Shown here: in pieces, positions 49,300 through 61,205 of the stretch | Layout: each line of letters opens with the position of its first letter | How positions within the stretch are numbered: position 1 is the stretch's first letter | Assembly: GCA_936432065.2 (NCBI GenBank) | Contig: OW386287.2 | Coordinates: forward strand, 184,635,729-184,699,728 | Direction: 5' to 3' | Source: Rutpela maculata | Taxonomy: Eukaryota > Arthropoda > Insecta > Coleoptera > Cerambycidae | DNA length: 64,000 nucleotides | Notes under the pieces: generated by a model | Seen by the model: only the letters and a program-made list of their open reading frames with translations | The model's database searches: none | Told to the model about the DNA's origin: nothing | Program-made: the position numbers and the translations under genes

Positions 49300-52130
49300 A
49301 AAGAGGGGTTTTGAAACCAACTTTTTAAAAAAATTTTTTTTGACAATTCGGTTACATGCGTTCTCTTTTATCATGTTATCAACTTAGTTCAGCTTAATCA
49401 CACGGGGTAGCGGAGAAATTCGCATTTAAAATTCGCAAAAACAGGTTTTTTCACGATAACTTTGTTATTATTGACCTGACGAAAAAAAAGTAAAATTAAA
49501 AATTGAAGATCTCTCGGAAGCGCATAATCTTATAAATTTTTCAAATTGGACGGTAACTTTTCATGAAATATTTTTTTGAAAATTCTCGTTTTTTTTGCCC
49601 TAACACTAATGCACAAAAAAGTAATTCCGTAATTTTTTTTTGAAAAAAAGAAGTTAGGGGGATGAGATTTTTTTGAGGTAGGTGAAATAGATGAAAATTG
49701 ATGGAGCCTTAGGATTGTGGTGGTGGGCCAATTAGGGGAGGGGAGGGGGGTAGGGAAAGGAAAATTATTCAACTCCCTCGAACTTTTTTCCCTGTTGTGC
49801 GATTTTCAAAAACCAAAATGGAATTTGTTTGTTATTACGTCTAATATTTGACTGAATAATTTTTTTTATTTTTTTCAAATAAACAAACTTGTGGGAGGGG
49901 AAAAACCTCTTGCATTTTTTTTTTAATACGAAGGAAAGGGTTCAGAAGAGAAATTTTTTTACAGGTAAGTGAGATTTTCTTTATCTTCAAATTAAAAAAA
50001 AAATTATCGCAATCCAAGCAATAGGAAGGGGAGGGGGCATAATGCGTTTGCGGGAATAAGAGCTTAAGGAAAAGGGATAGGGACTTCGGAGCTTAATATT
50101 CGGATATATAAATCTTTTTTCCATCTTAATATTTTATCAGTCTACCCTCCATCAAGTATTAAACTTATTATAAATAATTATTTAACACCGTCACGAATTT
50201 TCGCGGCGCATTTCTCTAGTTTTAGGTGTGTATTGGATATATTTAACAATTATTTTTCCGCTTAACCCACTCTAACTCAAAAACGACACAATGGATTACT
50301 CTTAAATTTTTACCGTGTTATCACACTATATATTTGTTAACATAATGTGTTAATATGTAGGTCAGATTTTAATAAGTGTAGAAAGCATTATTTTTTTTCT
50401 AAGGCTATGTCGAAAATTTCCATTCTCAAATGTAACATGCGGGAAACTTTTTTATCTTTCGAAATAGATACCAAGTGTATCGAGAAGTAACGAAGATAAA
50501 AGATGGACGTAACTTTTTTATTTGAAACTTTTTTTCTAGAATTAGCAGTTTTCGTGAAAATTTCAAATGAGTGATTGTTGGCCAGGTACTGCAAACATGT
50601 GAAATTCTAATAGCAATTAATTGCAGTACCTGGCCAACAATCACTCATTTGCAATTTTCTCGAAAACTGCTAATTCTAGAAAAAAAAGTTTCAAATAAAA
50701 TAGTTACGTCCATCTTTTATCTTCGTTACTTCTCGATACACTTGGTACCTATTTCGAAAGATAAAAAAGTTTCCCGCATGTTACATTTGAGATTGCAAAT
50801 TAGTACAAATTTCCAGATTTCCCTGACCAACATGAAATTCCCTGACTTCCTGGTTTTCCAGAAAAGTGGGCCACCCTGTATAAGAAAAATACACTGCTTT
50901 CTTATGTATTACTTTCACATCGTTCACATCATATAAGTATACTAACAGTGAGCAACAATAAGATTTTAAGTTTGAGCAAAAAAAATGCTGTCTCTCTGTC
51001 GGTCGGTCTGTCTGTAACTTTATTGTACACACGATTACTCTGAAACAATTTATGATATTAACTTGGAATTTGGTAAACCTATGTGTATACGTCCATCTTT
51101 TATCTTCGTTACTTCTCGATACACTTGGTACCTATTTCGAAAGATAAAAAAGTTTCCCGCATGTTACATTTGAGAATGCAAATTTTCGACATAGCCTTAA
51201 AAAAAAATAATGCTTTCTACACTTATTAAAATTTGAGAGTAATCCATTATGCCGTTTTTGAGTTAGAGCGAAAACTCGTAACGGTGTTAAATAATTATTT
51301 ATAATAAGTTTAATATTTGATAGAGGGTAGACTGATAAAATATTAAGATGGAAAAAAGATTTATATAACCAAATATTAAGCTCCGAACTCCCTATCCCTT
51401 TTCTTTAACTCCTTATTCCCGCAAACGCATTATGCCCCCTCCCCCCCTTCCTATTGCTTGGATTGCGATAATTCTTTTTTTAATTTAAAGATAAAAAAAA
51501 TCTCACTTACCTGTAAACAAATTTATCTTCTGAGCCCTTTCCTTCGTACTCAAAAACGCATTTAAAAAAAAACGCAAAAGGTTTTTCCCCTCCCACAACT
51601 TTGTTTATTTGAAAAAAATAAAAAAAATTATTCAGTCAAATATTAGACGTAATAACAAACAAATTCCATTTTGGTTTTTAAAAATCGCACGACAGGGAAA
51701 AAAGTTCGAGGGAGTTGAATAATTTTCCTTTCCCTACCTCCCTCCCCTCCCCTAATTGGCCCACCACCCCAATCCTCCGGCTCCATCAATTCTTATCTAT
51801 TTCACCTACCTCAAAAAAATCTCATCCCCCTAACTTCTTTTTTTCGTAAAAAAATTAAGGAATTACCTACTTTTTTGTGTATTAGTGTTAGGGCAAAAAA
51901 ACCGAGGATCTTTTCAATTTTTAATTTTACTTTTTTTTCGTCAGGTCAATAATAACAAAGTTATCGTGGAAAAACGTGTTTTTGCGAATTTTAAATGCGA
52001 ATTCCTCCGCCACCCCGTGTGATTAAGCTGAACTAAGTTGATAACATAATAAAAGAGAACGCGTGTAACCGAATTGTTAAAAATTTTTTTAAAAAAAATT
52101 GGTTTCATTTCAAAACCAGATCCGCTCCGC
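49300..52130. mobile_element. Long palindrome, arms about 1.3 kb
   Basis: The left arm 49300-50594 mirrors the right arm 50623-52130. The centre is marked by the inverted pair gtgattgttggccaggtact / agtacctggccaacaatcac. Arms differ by small changes, including different C/G-run lengths. The right arm is longer because of the inserted copy at 50706-51184. No coding capacity; the overlapping ORFs come from the repeat. Confidence 0.88.
50706..51184 (+). repeat. Copied 293-bp segment flanked by 96-bp direct repeats
   Basis: 50796-51088 is the copy of 45973-46265. It is bounded by 50706-50801 and 51089-51184, near-identical direct repeats of palindrome-arm sequence (acgtccatcttttatcttcg ... tttgaga). 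The left junction shares caaat with the copied segment. Confidence 0.88.
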
Positions 52131-52708
52131 TATATAGGTTACTTCTGTTTCTGTTAAAAATCTACCGAATATATACATACCAATACCTATCTCATCAATG
52201 ATAATGATATGCATGTAAGCAATTTTATAAATAACTCAGCCGGTAAGATAATAAAAAGAATGAACCTTTGTTCAGTGCCTTTTTTATATACTTGATTTCG
52301 ATATTATTTATTTTAAGTAGGTAGATAGTCATGTCTGTCAAAGAATTTATATTCCTAAATCTAAAATGCGATGGATAAAATGAACACATAGGTACCTATA
52401 TGTCGTTAATTTTTGTAGATAAGTGGATATAACTTATTTTGTGACTATTAATAGAGAGTTGTTGAGCAACCAAAATAACGTAACGTTATTGAGAGACGAG
52501 ACACCTACCTTATAGACGGAGAGCCGGCCGTCAAATATCCTATGAATAAGATACATGAAAAACTTTTTGTGAGCGATTAATTCTACCACATACCTAAAGG
52601 GAGCTATAGGTACCTTTTATACATGCTAATTTTGCCCGCGTCATGGAATTTTGACCTCATTTCCGGTTACGATTTTTAATGTTTTCTTAAGTCATCAATA
52701 GTCCCTTG

Positions 52709-52864
52709 CAGTGGCGGCTCGTCTGAGGAGGCAGGGGAGGCTGATCCTCCTCTAGCAGCATATCCAAGGGTGGCGAAGAAATGTACAAATTGTAATCATA
52801 TTGCAAGTTAATTGTCTTTTAAATATCAAGCCTCCTCTGCACAAAATATCACGAGCCGCCACTG
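52709..52864. mobile_element. hAT MITE, 156 bp
   Basis: Termini CAGTGGCGGCTCGT in inverted orientation, target duplication GTCCCTTG (52701-52708) / GTACCTTG (52865-52872). The opposite foldback arm at 57411-57430 has the empty site. Confidence 0.9.
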
Positions 52865-53361
52865 GTACCTTGAGGTAAAGCTTTTACCCCACCGGACCGC
52901 AAGACATTTACCCCCCCCCCCCCCGTTTTAGAGGGCGGGGAACACGATGGTGACAATATTTTCCGACCTAGTGTCCAACCGTCCTAAATCGAAAAAACCA
53001 CCTCTGTCTCCGATTTTCCGGTGCTACGCTTGCGGATCGGTTTTTTTTTGGTCAGTTTGAATAAAATAAGTAAATATTGACCATAGGTGACTTAACCCAT
53101 CCCCGGGTTGAAACCCCACCCCCAATAACTAATTGCCACAAAAACATCGAAAATCAGCTGGAGGGCGAGGAATACGATAGTGATAATATTTCCCGACCTA
53201 CCCTTCACCCACTACCCCTAAACCTGAATACCCTTTTCCGATTTTCCGGTACTAGGCTTGCGGGGGCCTGTCGTATCGTTTCTTTTTTTTTTTTTTTGGT
53301 CAGTTAGAATAAAATAGTAAATATTTACCACAGAGATGACCTAACCTTGAATCTACCCCGC

Positions 53362-53394
53362 AAGAAAGCCATTGTAGCGATCAATGGCTTTCTT
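53362..53394. other. Perfect 13-bp hairpin
   Basis: AAGAAAGCCATTG and its exact reverse complement are separated by seven bases. Next to it (53384-53575) the word ccataa/ttatgg recurs about eight times. Function unknown. Confidence 0.6.
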
Positions 53395-53865
53395 ATGGCA
53401 TAGGCTAACCTTTTGTGGCCCATAATAAATTATATGCAGGCGTACCATACCTTCATGTTGTTATGAATTGCCACATAATAAAACCAGAAATGGTCAATTA
53501 TGTGCAACCATAAAAAATTCTGCTTCGGTTTATACGTTGATGGTACTTTTATGGTAATATGCAGGCTAATATTTTTATGATTACGCGCATGCGCATTGTG
53601 AAAAATCTCTCAAGGCTTCACCGAGCAGCAACCACCGTTTGTATTTTCATTCTATGCTTGGCCTGTGCGTTATTAAAATTTGTGCAATCTGACCGTTATT
53701 TCTGTAAAATTTGTAGTTTATTTTTTATAGTAAGTAATTTGTAATTTGTCATTAATAACTTAACTTTAACGTTTTTTGTAAATTATTAATGATATTATTT
53801 GATACTAAACATTTATGAAACATTCAAATACTTTTTACATTTCGAAATAAGTAGCTACATATTCA

Positions 53866-54212
53866 CATAATATAATAAAGATTTCATACACATCACCATA
53901 AATACTGCTTTTAGCATCCGTAAAAACGGTTATTAAGATAGCTCAGTTGGTAGAAGAGTCAGTACTGTAATACGGACAACGCAGACATGCAGGTTCAATC
54001 CCTACCGACCGCAATTGGTAAAGGTAAGTAAAAATGAATTTAATAACTTAATAAACATTATAATTTGCAGGCAACCCTTGTGAGAATAAATTGGAACTAT
54101 GGTAAACAATATTAAATATGTAAATAAAATATACGGATGATAACAAACAAATTCATAGTACAATATTTATTTTATGCATTAATAATTGCTTCATTTTTAT
54201 CAAGTAAAATAC
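53866..54212 (+). repeat. tRNA-headed repeat, copy 2
   Basis: Complete head: gatagctcagttggtagaag (A box) and gcaggttcaatccctaccg (B box), then ggtaagtaaaaatga and taatttgcag as in copy 1 at 20008-20325. Similarity extends to about 54212. Confidence 0.65.
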
Positions 54213-54596
54213 TTACATGTCAAAGTTGTACTTTTTCGTAAAAGGCGCCCTGAATAATGTATCTATATAAAAAAGTAGAATCTCCATATATCGCACTTTA
54301 TGGATGTATAAATATATTATTGTACACTGTTGGCAAATTGAAGGATGGCCAGCTGCTGGCCGGTGGGACATTTCGCCAATGGTCCGCTTGTGGCTCTCCA
54401 TAAAAGTGCCAATTATGATAATGCTGGCGACGGTGTGTATGAACATTTATGTGCCAATTGGGTTATTGACGAATTTTCAAAAATGGTGAAATATGGTAGT
54501 GGAGGACTTAATTTAGTTATATATTTAATTTGGAAGAAAAATTCTTAGCGCAACATATTTTAAAAAATTGTTAAACTTCGACTATTTGAATGTGCC

Positions 54597-56152
54597 GCGA
54601 AAACGGTAGTGACATCATAACGGCAGTTAGATGTGAACTTATATGCAGAACAGATGAAGACGAATAAGTTGACATTGCTGACAAGAAAGAAAATAACCTC
54701 ATATGTCAAAAGTAAATTTGACGTTTAGCTAGCAGTGATTGAGGTTTGCAGTTATTGTTAATATTTTTTTACAAAACGACTAAGGCAGTATATCTGTAAA
54801 AGCTAATTCTGACATTCTACTTGCGGTAGATATATTTATGGTCAGCGAATTTTTAAAGAGACGATCGTTTTGACATTGCAATGGTGGGAAGTGCAAAATC
54901 TGCAAGGTACTTACGTTACAGCTGCTATAGACAGTACAAACTATTGTAATTTCTGCAAGAACTTCCTTTATCTTATCTTATTAATATTACATAATATACT
55001 TTGTATTTTATTAAATATTTCCTTTTCATTGTTTTATCTCCTATTAACTATATGCATGCGTATCTAACTGAAAACAACAAAATAAGTTTATCTACTAAAG
55101 AAATTATTTATTATCCATTGATACTCACTTCTAAGAAGAGTCAGAATGAGACTTACGACAATATCAAGAAAGGTCTGTATTATAACAAAAAATAATAAAT
55201 AGTACCTACTTTATGCTAGTATCTATCTAAGCAATAAACAATATGTATTTATAACGCACATAATTCAAAGGGCATTTATAACTACAATCCAACGCATTCG
55301 TAGCCATTTCCGACTGATTGTGTTCACCGACTTTAGACGACTTTCACAGTTTGTTTCATATAGTTTTTCAACGGCGAGTTTTAAAATTTCCTTTCTTAAT
55401 TTATTGATCATCCTAGTAGGTATTATGGGACGTCTAGGGAGTTTCATAAATAATCAATAGCTAACAAAAACAACTGCACTTTATTCCAACATAAACTAGA
55501 TAAAATACATAAAAGCAGATTAAAGTCATTTCCCTCCTTTTAGGAAGTCAAAGCATGAATAACATTCTAATCTAGAGCCGTTAAGAATACAGTAATATAC
55601 CCTGTTTTATCCACCAGTTTGGCGGGTAATTTAAATTTGTAACAGCTAGAACGCCACACAAGTCTTGTAATGCGGCCGTTTTTCCTACAACATAAACCCA
55701 TATTAAAAATCAAATTCCTACATTAAGATACAACTTACCACAAATAAAACGCTTAGAATATATTGTAATTTGTTACTTTACTTGACGTTGAAATGGTCTC
55801 CACAAAAAGAAGACTTGGTCCTTCTCTGGTGGCTTTGAATCATTCATTATTACGTTCAGCGTTTATTATTGGAACACAACAGTTTTTCTGGTGAATTGGT
55901 GGTATTGTTTACACAGTACGGCAGAAAACACTATCTGTACTTATATTTATCCATAACTAGATGCTGTTAAACTATACGGAATTGTAACCTATGAACGTCA
56001 GTTGAATTTGACGTTAAATATAATGTCAGATTAAACTGTCGTGATTGTCTTTTTTCTCCGTCGCTATCAGCGAGTTTCTAAATTAGTACGCGTTTCTCGT
56101 CGTTTTATAACTAACTTCTCTACAGACTGCCGTTATTATGTCATCTCCGTTT
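54597..56152. mobile_element. TIR element, about 1.55 kb, inside the foldback
   Basis: Inverted ends aaaacggtagtgacatcata and (reverse complement) aaaacggagatgacataata, both continuing acggcagt. Interior minus strand has short open stretches (55447-55265; 55870-55590 with DLCGVLAVTNLNYPPNWW) that could be pieces of a gene, but no family is recognised and the implied introns are implausibly short. Confidence 0.55.
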
Positions 56153-57445
56153 TAAATGCATGTATTTTTGTAATTAATATTATAATATTATAAGACTTTC
56201 TTTTCAACTTCTACATGTTTCTAATGATTTTTTATGAATAAGTGTTATTGTTTAACATAGATTCTCCTCAAATTTTAACTTAGTGCAACAACCCAATTAT
56301 GAGTGTTTGCTGGGTACCCTCACCCCCAATAACTAAATGCCACGAAAACAACGAAAATCAGCTGGAAAGCAGAATACCCCCATTTTTGAAGGTGACAATA
56401 TTTTTCGACTTAGAGTCCAACTGCTACCTAAATCGAAAAAACCACCTGTTTCCGATTTTTCGGTGCTACGCTTATGAGGGCTTGTCGGATCGGGGTTTTT
56501 TGGTCAATTTGAATAAAATAAGTAAATATTGACCACAGGTCAATCCCCGGGGGTTGAAACTACCCCCAAAATAATTGTTTATAGAACTTTGATAACCCAA
56601 TATTTGACATCGTCGACCCCAAAAATACATAAAACGATATGTCACATCGGTAGTGGGGGTTGGGGTGGTAGCCGGGGTGGTAGCTAGGATGGGAATTAAA
56701 AAAAAATTGTTGAAGCCTTTGGTTCTTGTACACACACACTAAATCACAATTCAATTTTTTTTTCACCCCTGTGGTCAATATTTACTAATTCTATTCAAAT
56801 TGACAAAAAAAAACCGCTCCGACAAGCCCTCGCGAGCGTAGCACCGTAAAATCGGAAAAGGGGGTGGTTTTTTCGATTTAGGAGTTGGACTCTAGGTCGA
56901 AAAATATTGTCACCATCGTATTTCCCGAGTTCGAAAACGCTGCTTTCCAGCTGATTTTCGTTGTTATCGTGGCATTCAGTTATTGGGGGTGAGGGTAGAT
57001 TCAACCCCCGAGGGTGGGTTAGGTCACCTGTGGTCAATATTTACTTATTGTATTCAAACTGGCCAAAAAAAAAACCGATCTGGCAAGCTCTCGCAAGCGT
57101 AGCACCGGAAAATCGGAAAAGGGGGTGGTATTCAGGTTTGGAAGTAGTGGGTGAAGGGTAGGCCGAGAAATATTATCACCATCGTATTCCTCACCCTCGA
57201 GAACGGGGATATACCGTTTTCCAGCTGATTTATTTTATTTGAAGTGACCAAAAAAAAAAAAGCCGATCTGGCAAGCGTAGTACCGGAAAATTGGAAATGG
57301 GGGTGGTTTTTTCGATTAAGGGATAGCGGTTGGACGCTAGGTCGGAAAATATTGTCACCATCGTGTTCCCCGCCCTCTAAAACGGTCCGGTTGAGTAAGA
57401 GCTTTAGAGCTTTACCTCAAGGGACTATTGATGAAGAAATCATTA

Positions 57446-57798
57446 CAAGCGCGGATTTATGGGGGGGGGGTAACGGTGTAATTACCCCCCCCCCAGATTC
57501 TGTAAATCACCAATTTTCGTTTTAAAATGTTATAATTTTGGGAAGAAAATTTTTTTAACGGGGTAATTACCCCCCCCCCCCCCCCCCAAGATTGTGCACC
57601 AACTTTCGTTTTCAAATTTTATGAAAATTTTTTTTTTCGGATTTCTCCCCCCCCGCTCATCAGAAAAAATTTTTTGGATTTCTTCCCTCCGCTCATCAAA
57701 AAAATTTTTTTTCGGATTTCTCCCCCACCGCTCATCAAAGAATTTTGGGTTCAGTGTTACCCCCCCCCCCCCAAGCTCAAGGTCCAGATCCGCCCTTG
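57446..57798. mobile_element. hAT MITE, 353 bp
   Basis: Ends CAAGCGCGGATTTATGG and (reverse complement) CAAGGGCGGATCTGG, target duplication AATCATTA (57438-57445) / AAACATTA (57799-57806). The empty site is preserved in the other arm near 52672-52690. The interior is dominated by C-runs and three partial repeats of a ctcatcagaaaaaattttt unit. Confidence 0.85.
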
Positions 57799-58283
57799 AA
57801 ACATTAAAAATCGTAACCGGAAATGAGGTTCAAAATTCCATGACGTGGGCAAAATTAGCTTGTGGCTCCCTTTAGGTCTGTGGTAGTATTTATTAATCAC
57901 TGAAAAAAAGTTTTTCATGTATCTTTTTTCACAGGATATTTGACGGCCGGCTCTCCGACTATTAATTTTATTTCAAATATAGTTACTGGATATAGATAAA
58001 GTTACGTTATTTTGGTTGCGCAACAACTCTATTAGGTTCATTTCTTTTGAGTGGGACACTGTAGGTATAGTTTCTTAATGAAGAAACTAGGTATACACAA
58101 GATGTATAACATTTTTACGTAGGTATCTAACCTTTCTAAAATTAATTTTTACTTGAACAAAGTCGAAAAACACAATCATTATCTTATAATGAATTTCAAA
58201 TTTCCTTCAAATGTAATTTATTTTCTTTCTTTGTGTGAAAATCATTGAAAATTAAATAAGGTTGGTATTGATATCTCGCGATG

Positions 58284-58448
58284 AAGGCCACCATACAGAC
58301 CTCAGCATGCCAGCATAGATGCTTAGGGATTTCAACCAATCATCAAGCGGTATAAAGCAATATGGCATTCTTTATACTGCTTGTTATTGGCTAAAAGCCT
58401 CGTGTTATTATGCCGTGCATTATGCTGAGAGGTGTGTGTGATGGCCTT
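58284..58448. mobile_element. MITE, 165 bp
   Basis: Inverted ends aaggccaccatacagacctc(agcat) and (reverse complement) aaggccatcacacacacctc(tcagcat). Confidence 0.7.
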
Positions 58449-61042
58449 TAGACAGATCACAGAAAAATGTCTCAGGTCCCGCGCACGCGCACGGTCAGGT
58501 CCCGCGTTCTCATTTGCCGTGTACGTAACGTATTTACTGTTGATCTTCTCGTCGGCTCAAGCGTATTTTATTGTTTTTTTTTTTTGTAACTAGTTATAAA
58601 TGTGTTCATTTAACGTTTTCTTAATTTCGCCCTCCTATGTTTCGTGCATTTTATTTAATTTAAGTTGAGTATGCAACGTAAGTTTAAGCTATCTAAAACT
58701 AATCGGATTTGATTTTACCGCTTAAAATTAAAATTTTACCAGTATTTTAAAATCAGTGTTTGTGCAGTTGAAACTGAAGGTAGGTATAATATACTTCTAC
58801 TTATGTCATTTAATTTTAAGTGTTATTTAATAAGGCAGGATTGTCGAAAACAGCCGTATTTACTCATATGGCTATTTTGCTAATGAAAATAATCAGGACC
58901 GCAATAGATATTTTTGCTCTTGCAAGGTGGACACAGAGAAGATCAGTACCTATCATGAGTACCTGGCACCATCGAAATTTCGATGGATGGCACATATCTA
59001 ACGATGGTCAAATGTTAATAAGTGTTAAACAATTTTCGAAAACGAATCTTTTCACGAGTGAGACAGTTTGGTGGAACGAACCGAAGGCGAGTTCCACAAG
59101 TCGAATGAGTATAAAAAGATGTTTTCAAACGTGTTGTTTACAATATTTTTTCTACGACTGCAAGGAAAACAAACAATTTCATAAATAAACAGATCAGCCG
59201 CATTTTTAATAAACTTTTTTAAAAGTGATGTGGTTTGAAGTCTTCAAAACTGATGTTTAGTTGTTAAATAAAGCCTAGTCCTCATAACGGCGAATTGCGA
59301 AATTTTACACGTGACTATAATTCGCACAAAATAATTTGTCCTTCAGCGGATTTCGCGTTTTTATAAGTACCTATCTATTAATCCGTCCGGGCATCCATTA
59401 ATTGTCCCACAGTCATCCACCATAGATTAAAGACATATATTATATAGTCATCACACATAAAATCCTACAAATAAATATGTTACAAATTACATGATACCTA
59501 GTAGAAAGAGAGAGAGAGCGTTCATTTTTGGTTTATGAATATTTAAAAAATATTAAATAAAATCATAAATGGTATAATCTCTAAAATAGTTTCAGGTACT
59601 TTCCATTGCTCTAAGGGCCGGTTTTTCAGAGCGAGGTTAAGCACTTTATCATACAGATAAACTATAACAACTAGAAGTATGCTTCTCTAAGAACATTTTA
59701 ATATTGCAACTTCACGTTCTAAACTTCTATATTCAAGTACAACGGAAATTTACAATAAAAAATATATAGACTTAGTTGTATTCGTTAGAACAATAGCGAG
59801 TATCTAAAACAGTTTTAAAGATAGGTACCTACTGTTTGATTTTTTAAATATTTGTAATAAATCGAAAATAAACGCATATTTCCCTCTTACTCTGCAAAAT
59901 CCTGTCTGAGGTTGAAAAAATTGAACTTCGAACTGGTTATTTGCTGTTTTGCAAATATTTCGCCCAGATTTCCTGCGTGGTTCCCGTAAGTATTTCTATT
60001 TGTGGGAACCACGTATAGGAACTCTAATATTGTAATGGCAACTCACTGTAAATTGTAACGTTTTGTAATTAATGGTGGCAAATTTGAAAATAGACAACAA
60101 AATATTAACAACTTTATTAAAATAAAAAGTTAAATAAACAAAATTAACAAAAATGTGAACTATGAATTTTTTTGTAATACAGTTTCTTATATTTTGGGCT
60201 GGTGGTATAGTCAAAGATTAGATAATTAACTTAATATTTGGTACAGTTTTACTTTGTTGATGTTGGTTTTTCGAAATTTTCACAACCAATTTTATATGTA
60301 AACCCGATCATCAGAATTCATGATAGTTCGTCTAGTTCAAACAGAACAGACGCTCTTAAAGGCGCTGCTCGAAAATTCGACTGAAAACCCGACCAAAAGT
60401 CGACACAATAGAACGAAATTACGCTGATGTGTTTTTTAATTAGTAGTGGGCGCAGAGTTCGCGGCGCTCCTCATGCCCTAGCGCGCGCACTACACGCATT
60501 GGCGCCCCTATAGGCTATAGCCTCTAGTTAGGCCTATGGATAATCCGGCCCTAGTCATGCCACACTCGCTTACGGCTCGCCCGTCAAATTTCAGATTCGT
60601 GGAAAAAAGTACCACTTTATGCATTTGTTGCATTAATTATTATACTATTCATGAAAATTAAAGTACTAAATAGACTCTTCAGATTTTACAATGAATTTAC
60701 AAAAATTGCAATATGAAAAAGCGTGTGTAAAATTTACATATACGAGAAGTTTTTGGACATTCTACAAACGACCGCCAGGCGCTGACAACCCCGAAGCCGT
60801 AACTTCGAGCGCACGTTTCACCAAACTGGATAGTTCTAGAAAACTTACTTTTAGAAAATTTCATGGGCTTCAAATTTGTTATCTTGGAGTTTTAACGTAT
60901 CTCACACTGGTTGCGAGATATTGGCAGCGAAAGTAAAAGAAACCGAAAATTGAAAGATATTTTTAAATTTTTTTGAAAAAACAATCAAGATATTCTTGAT
61001 GTGTGGATCATTTTTCTATCATTTCCACCAAGTTATCCCGGC
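58449..61042. other. No gene recognised
   Basis: Two plus ORFs were examined. 58820-59188 overlaps another open frame at about 58845-58990 (YSYGYFANENNQDRNRYFC) that may be an ancient transposon piece. 60691-60936 looks like repeat sequence. A (GA)n tract lies at 59505-59519. At 59614 ggccggtttttcagagcgag resembles a MITE end without a partner. Confidence 0.35.
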
Positions 61043-61205
61043 CAGGGGCGTATTTAAGGGAAGGGGGTAAGTACTCCCCCCCAGAACTAAGCAAAAAAAA
61101 TTATTCAGAAAATTAAAATCGACCGTCGCGCGTCGTGTCGTCGTAGCTCACATGTCATATTACCCCCCCCCCCCCCCCCAGAAAAACGTCCTGGAAACGC
61201 CCTTG
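61043..61205. mobile_element. hAT MITE, 163 bp
   Basis: Ends CAGGGGCGTATTTA and (reverse complement) CAAGGGCGTTTCCA, target duplication ATCCCGGC (61035-61042) / ATCTCGGC (61206-61213). The interior has a C-run near 61160. Confidence 0.85.

Larger units (their letters stand above)
52455..58035. mobile_element. Large foldback element, 5.6 kb, with internal modules
   Basis: Outer arms (52455-52930 and 57365-58035) are inverted copies: gttgttgagcaaccaaaata against tattttggttgcgcaacaac. Inward lie six copies of a module of about 150 bp containing gattttccggtgctacgct and taagtaaatattgacca. Three are forward (52935, 53163 and 56380 regions) and three reversed (56780, 57040 and 57240 regions). Arms carry hAT MITEs at 52709-52864 and 57446-57798. 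The spacer 53330-56290 holds the tRNA-headed repeat copy 2 and another TIR element. Confidence 0.82.

Noticed and set aside
50426..50936. Overlapping ORFs at 50426-50644 and 50571-50936 with matching peptides
   Set aside because: They are the two arms of a palindrome read in mirror image.
55590..55870. A three-exon host gene on the minus strand
   Set aside because: The implied first intron would be about 30 bp, too short to splice.
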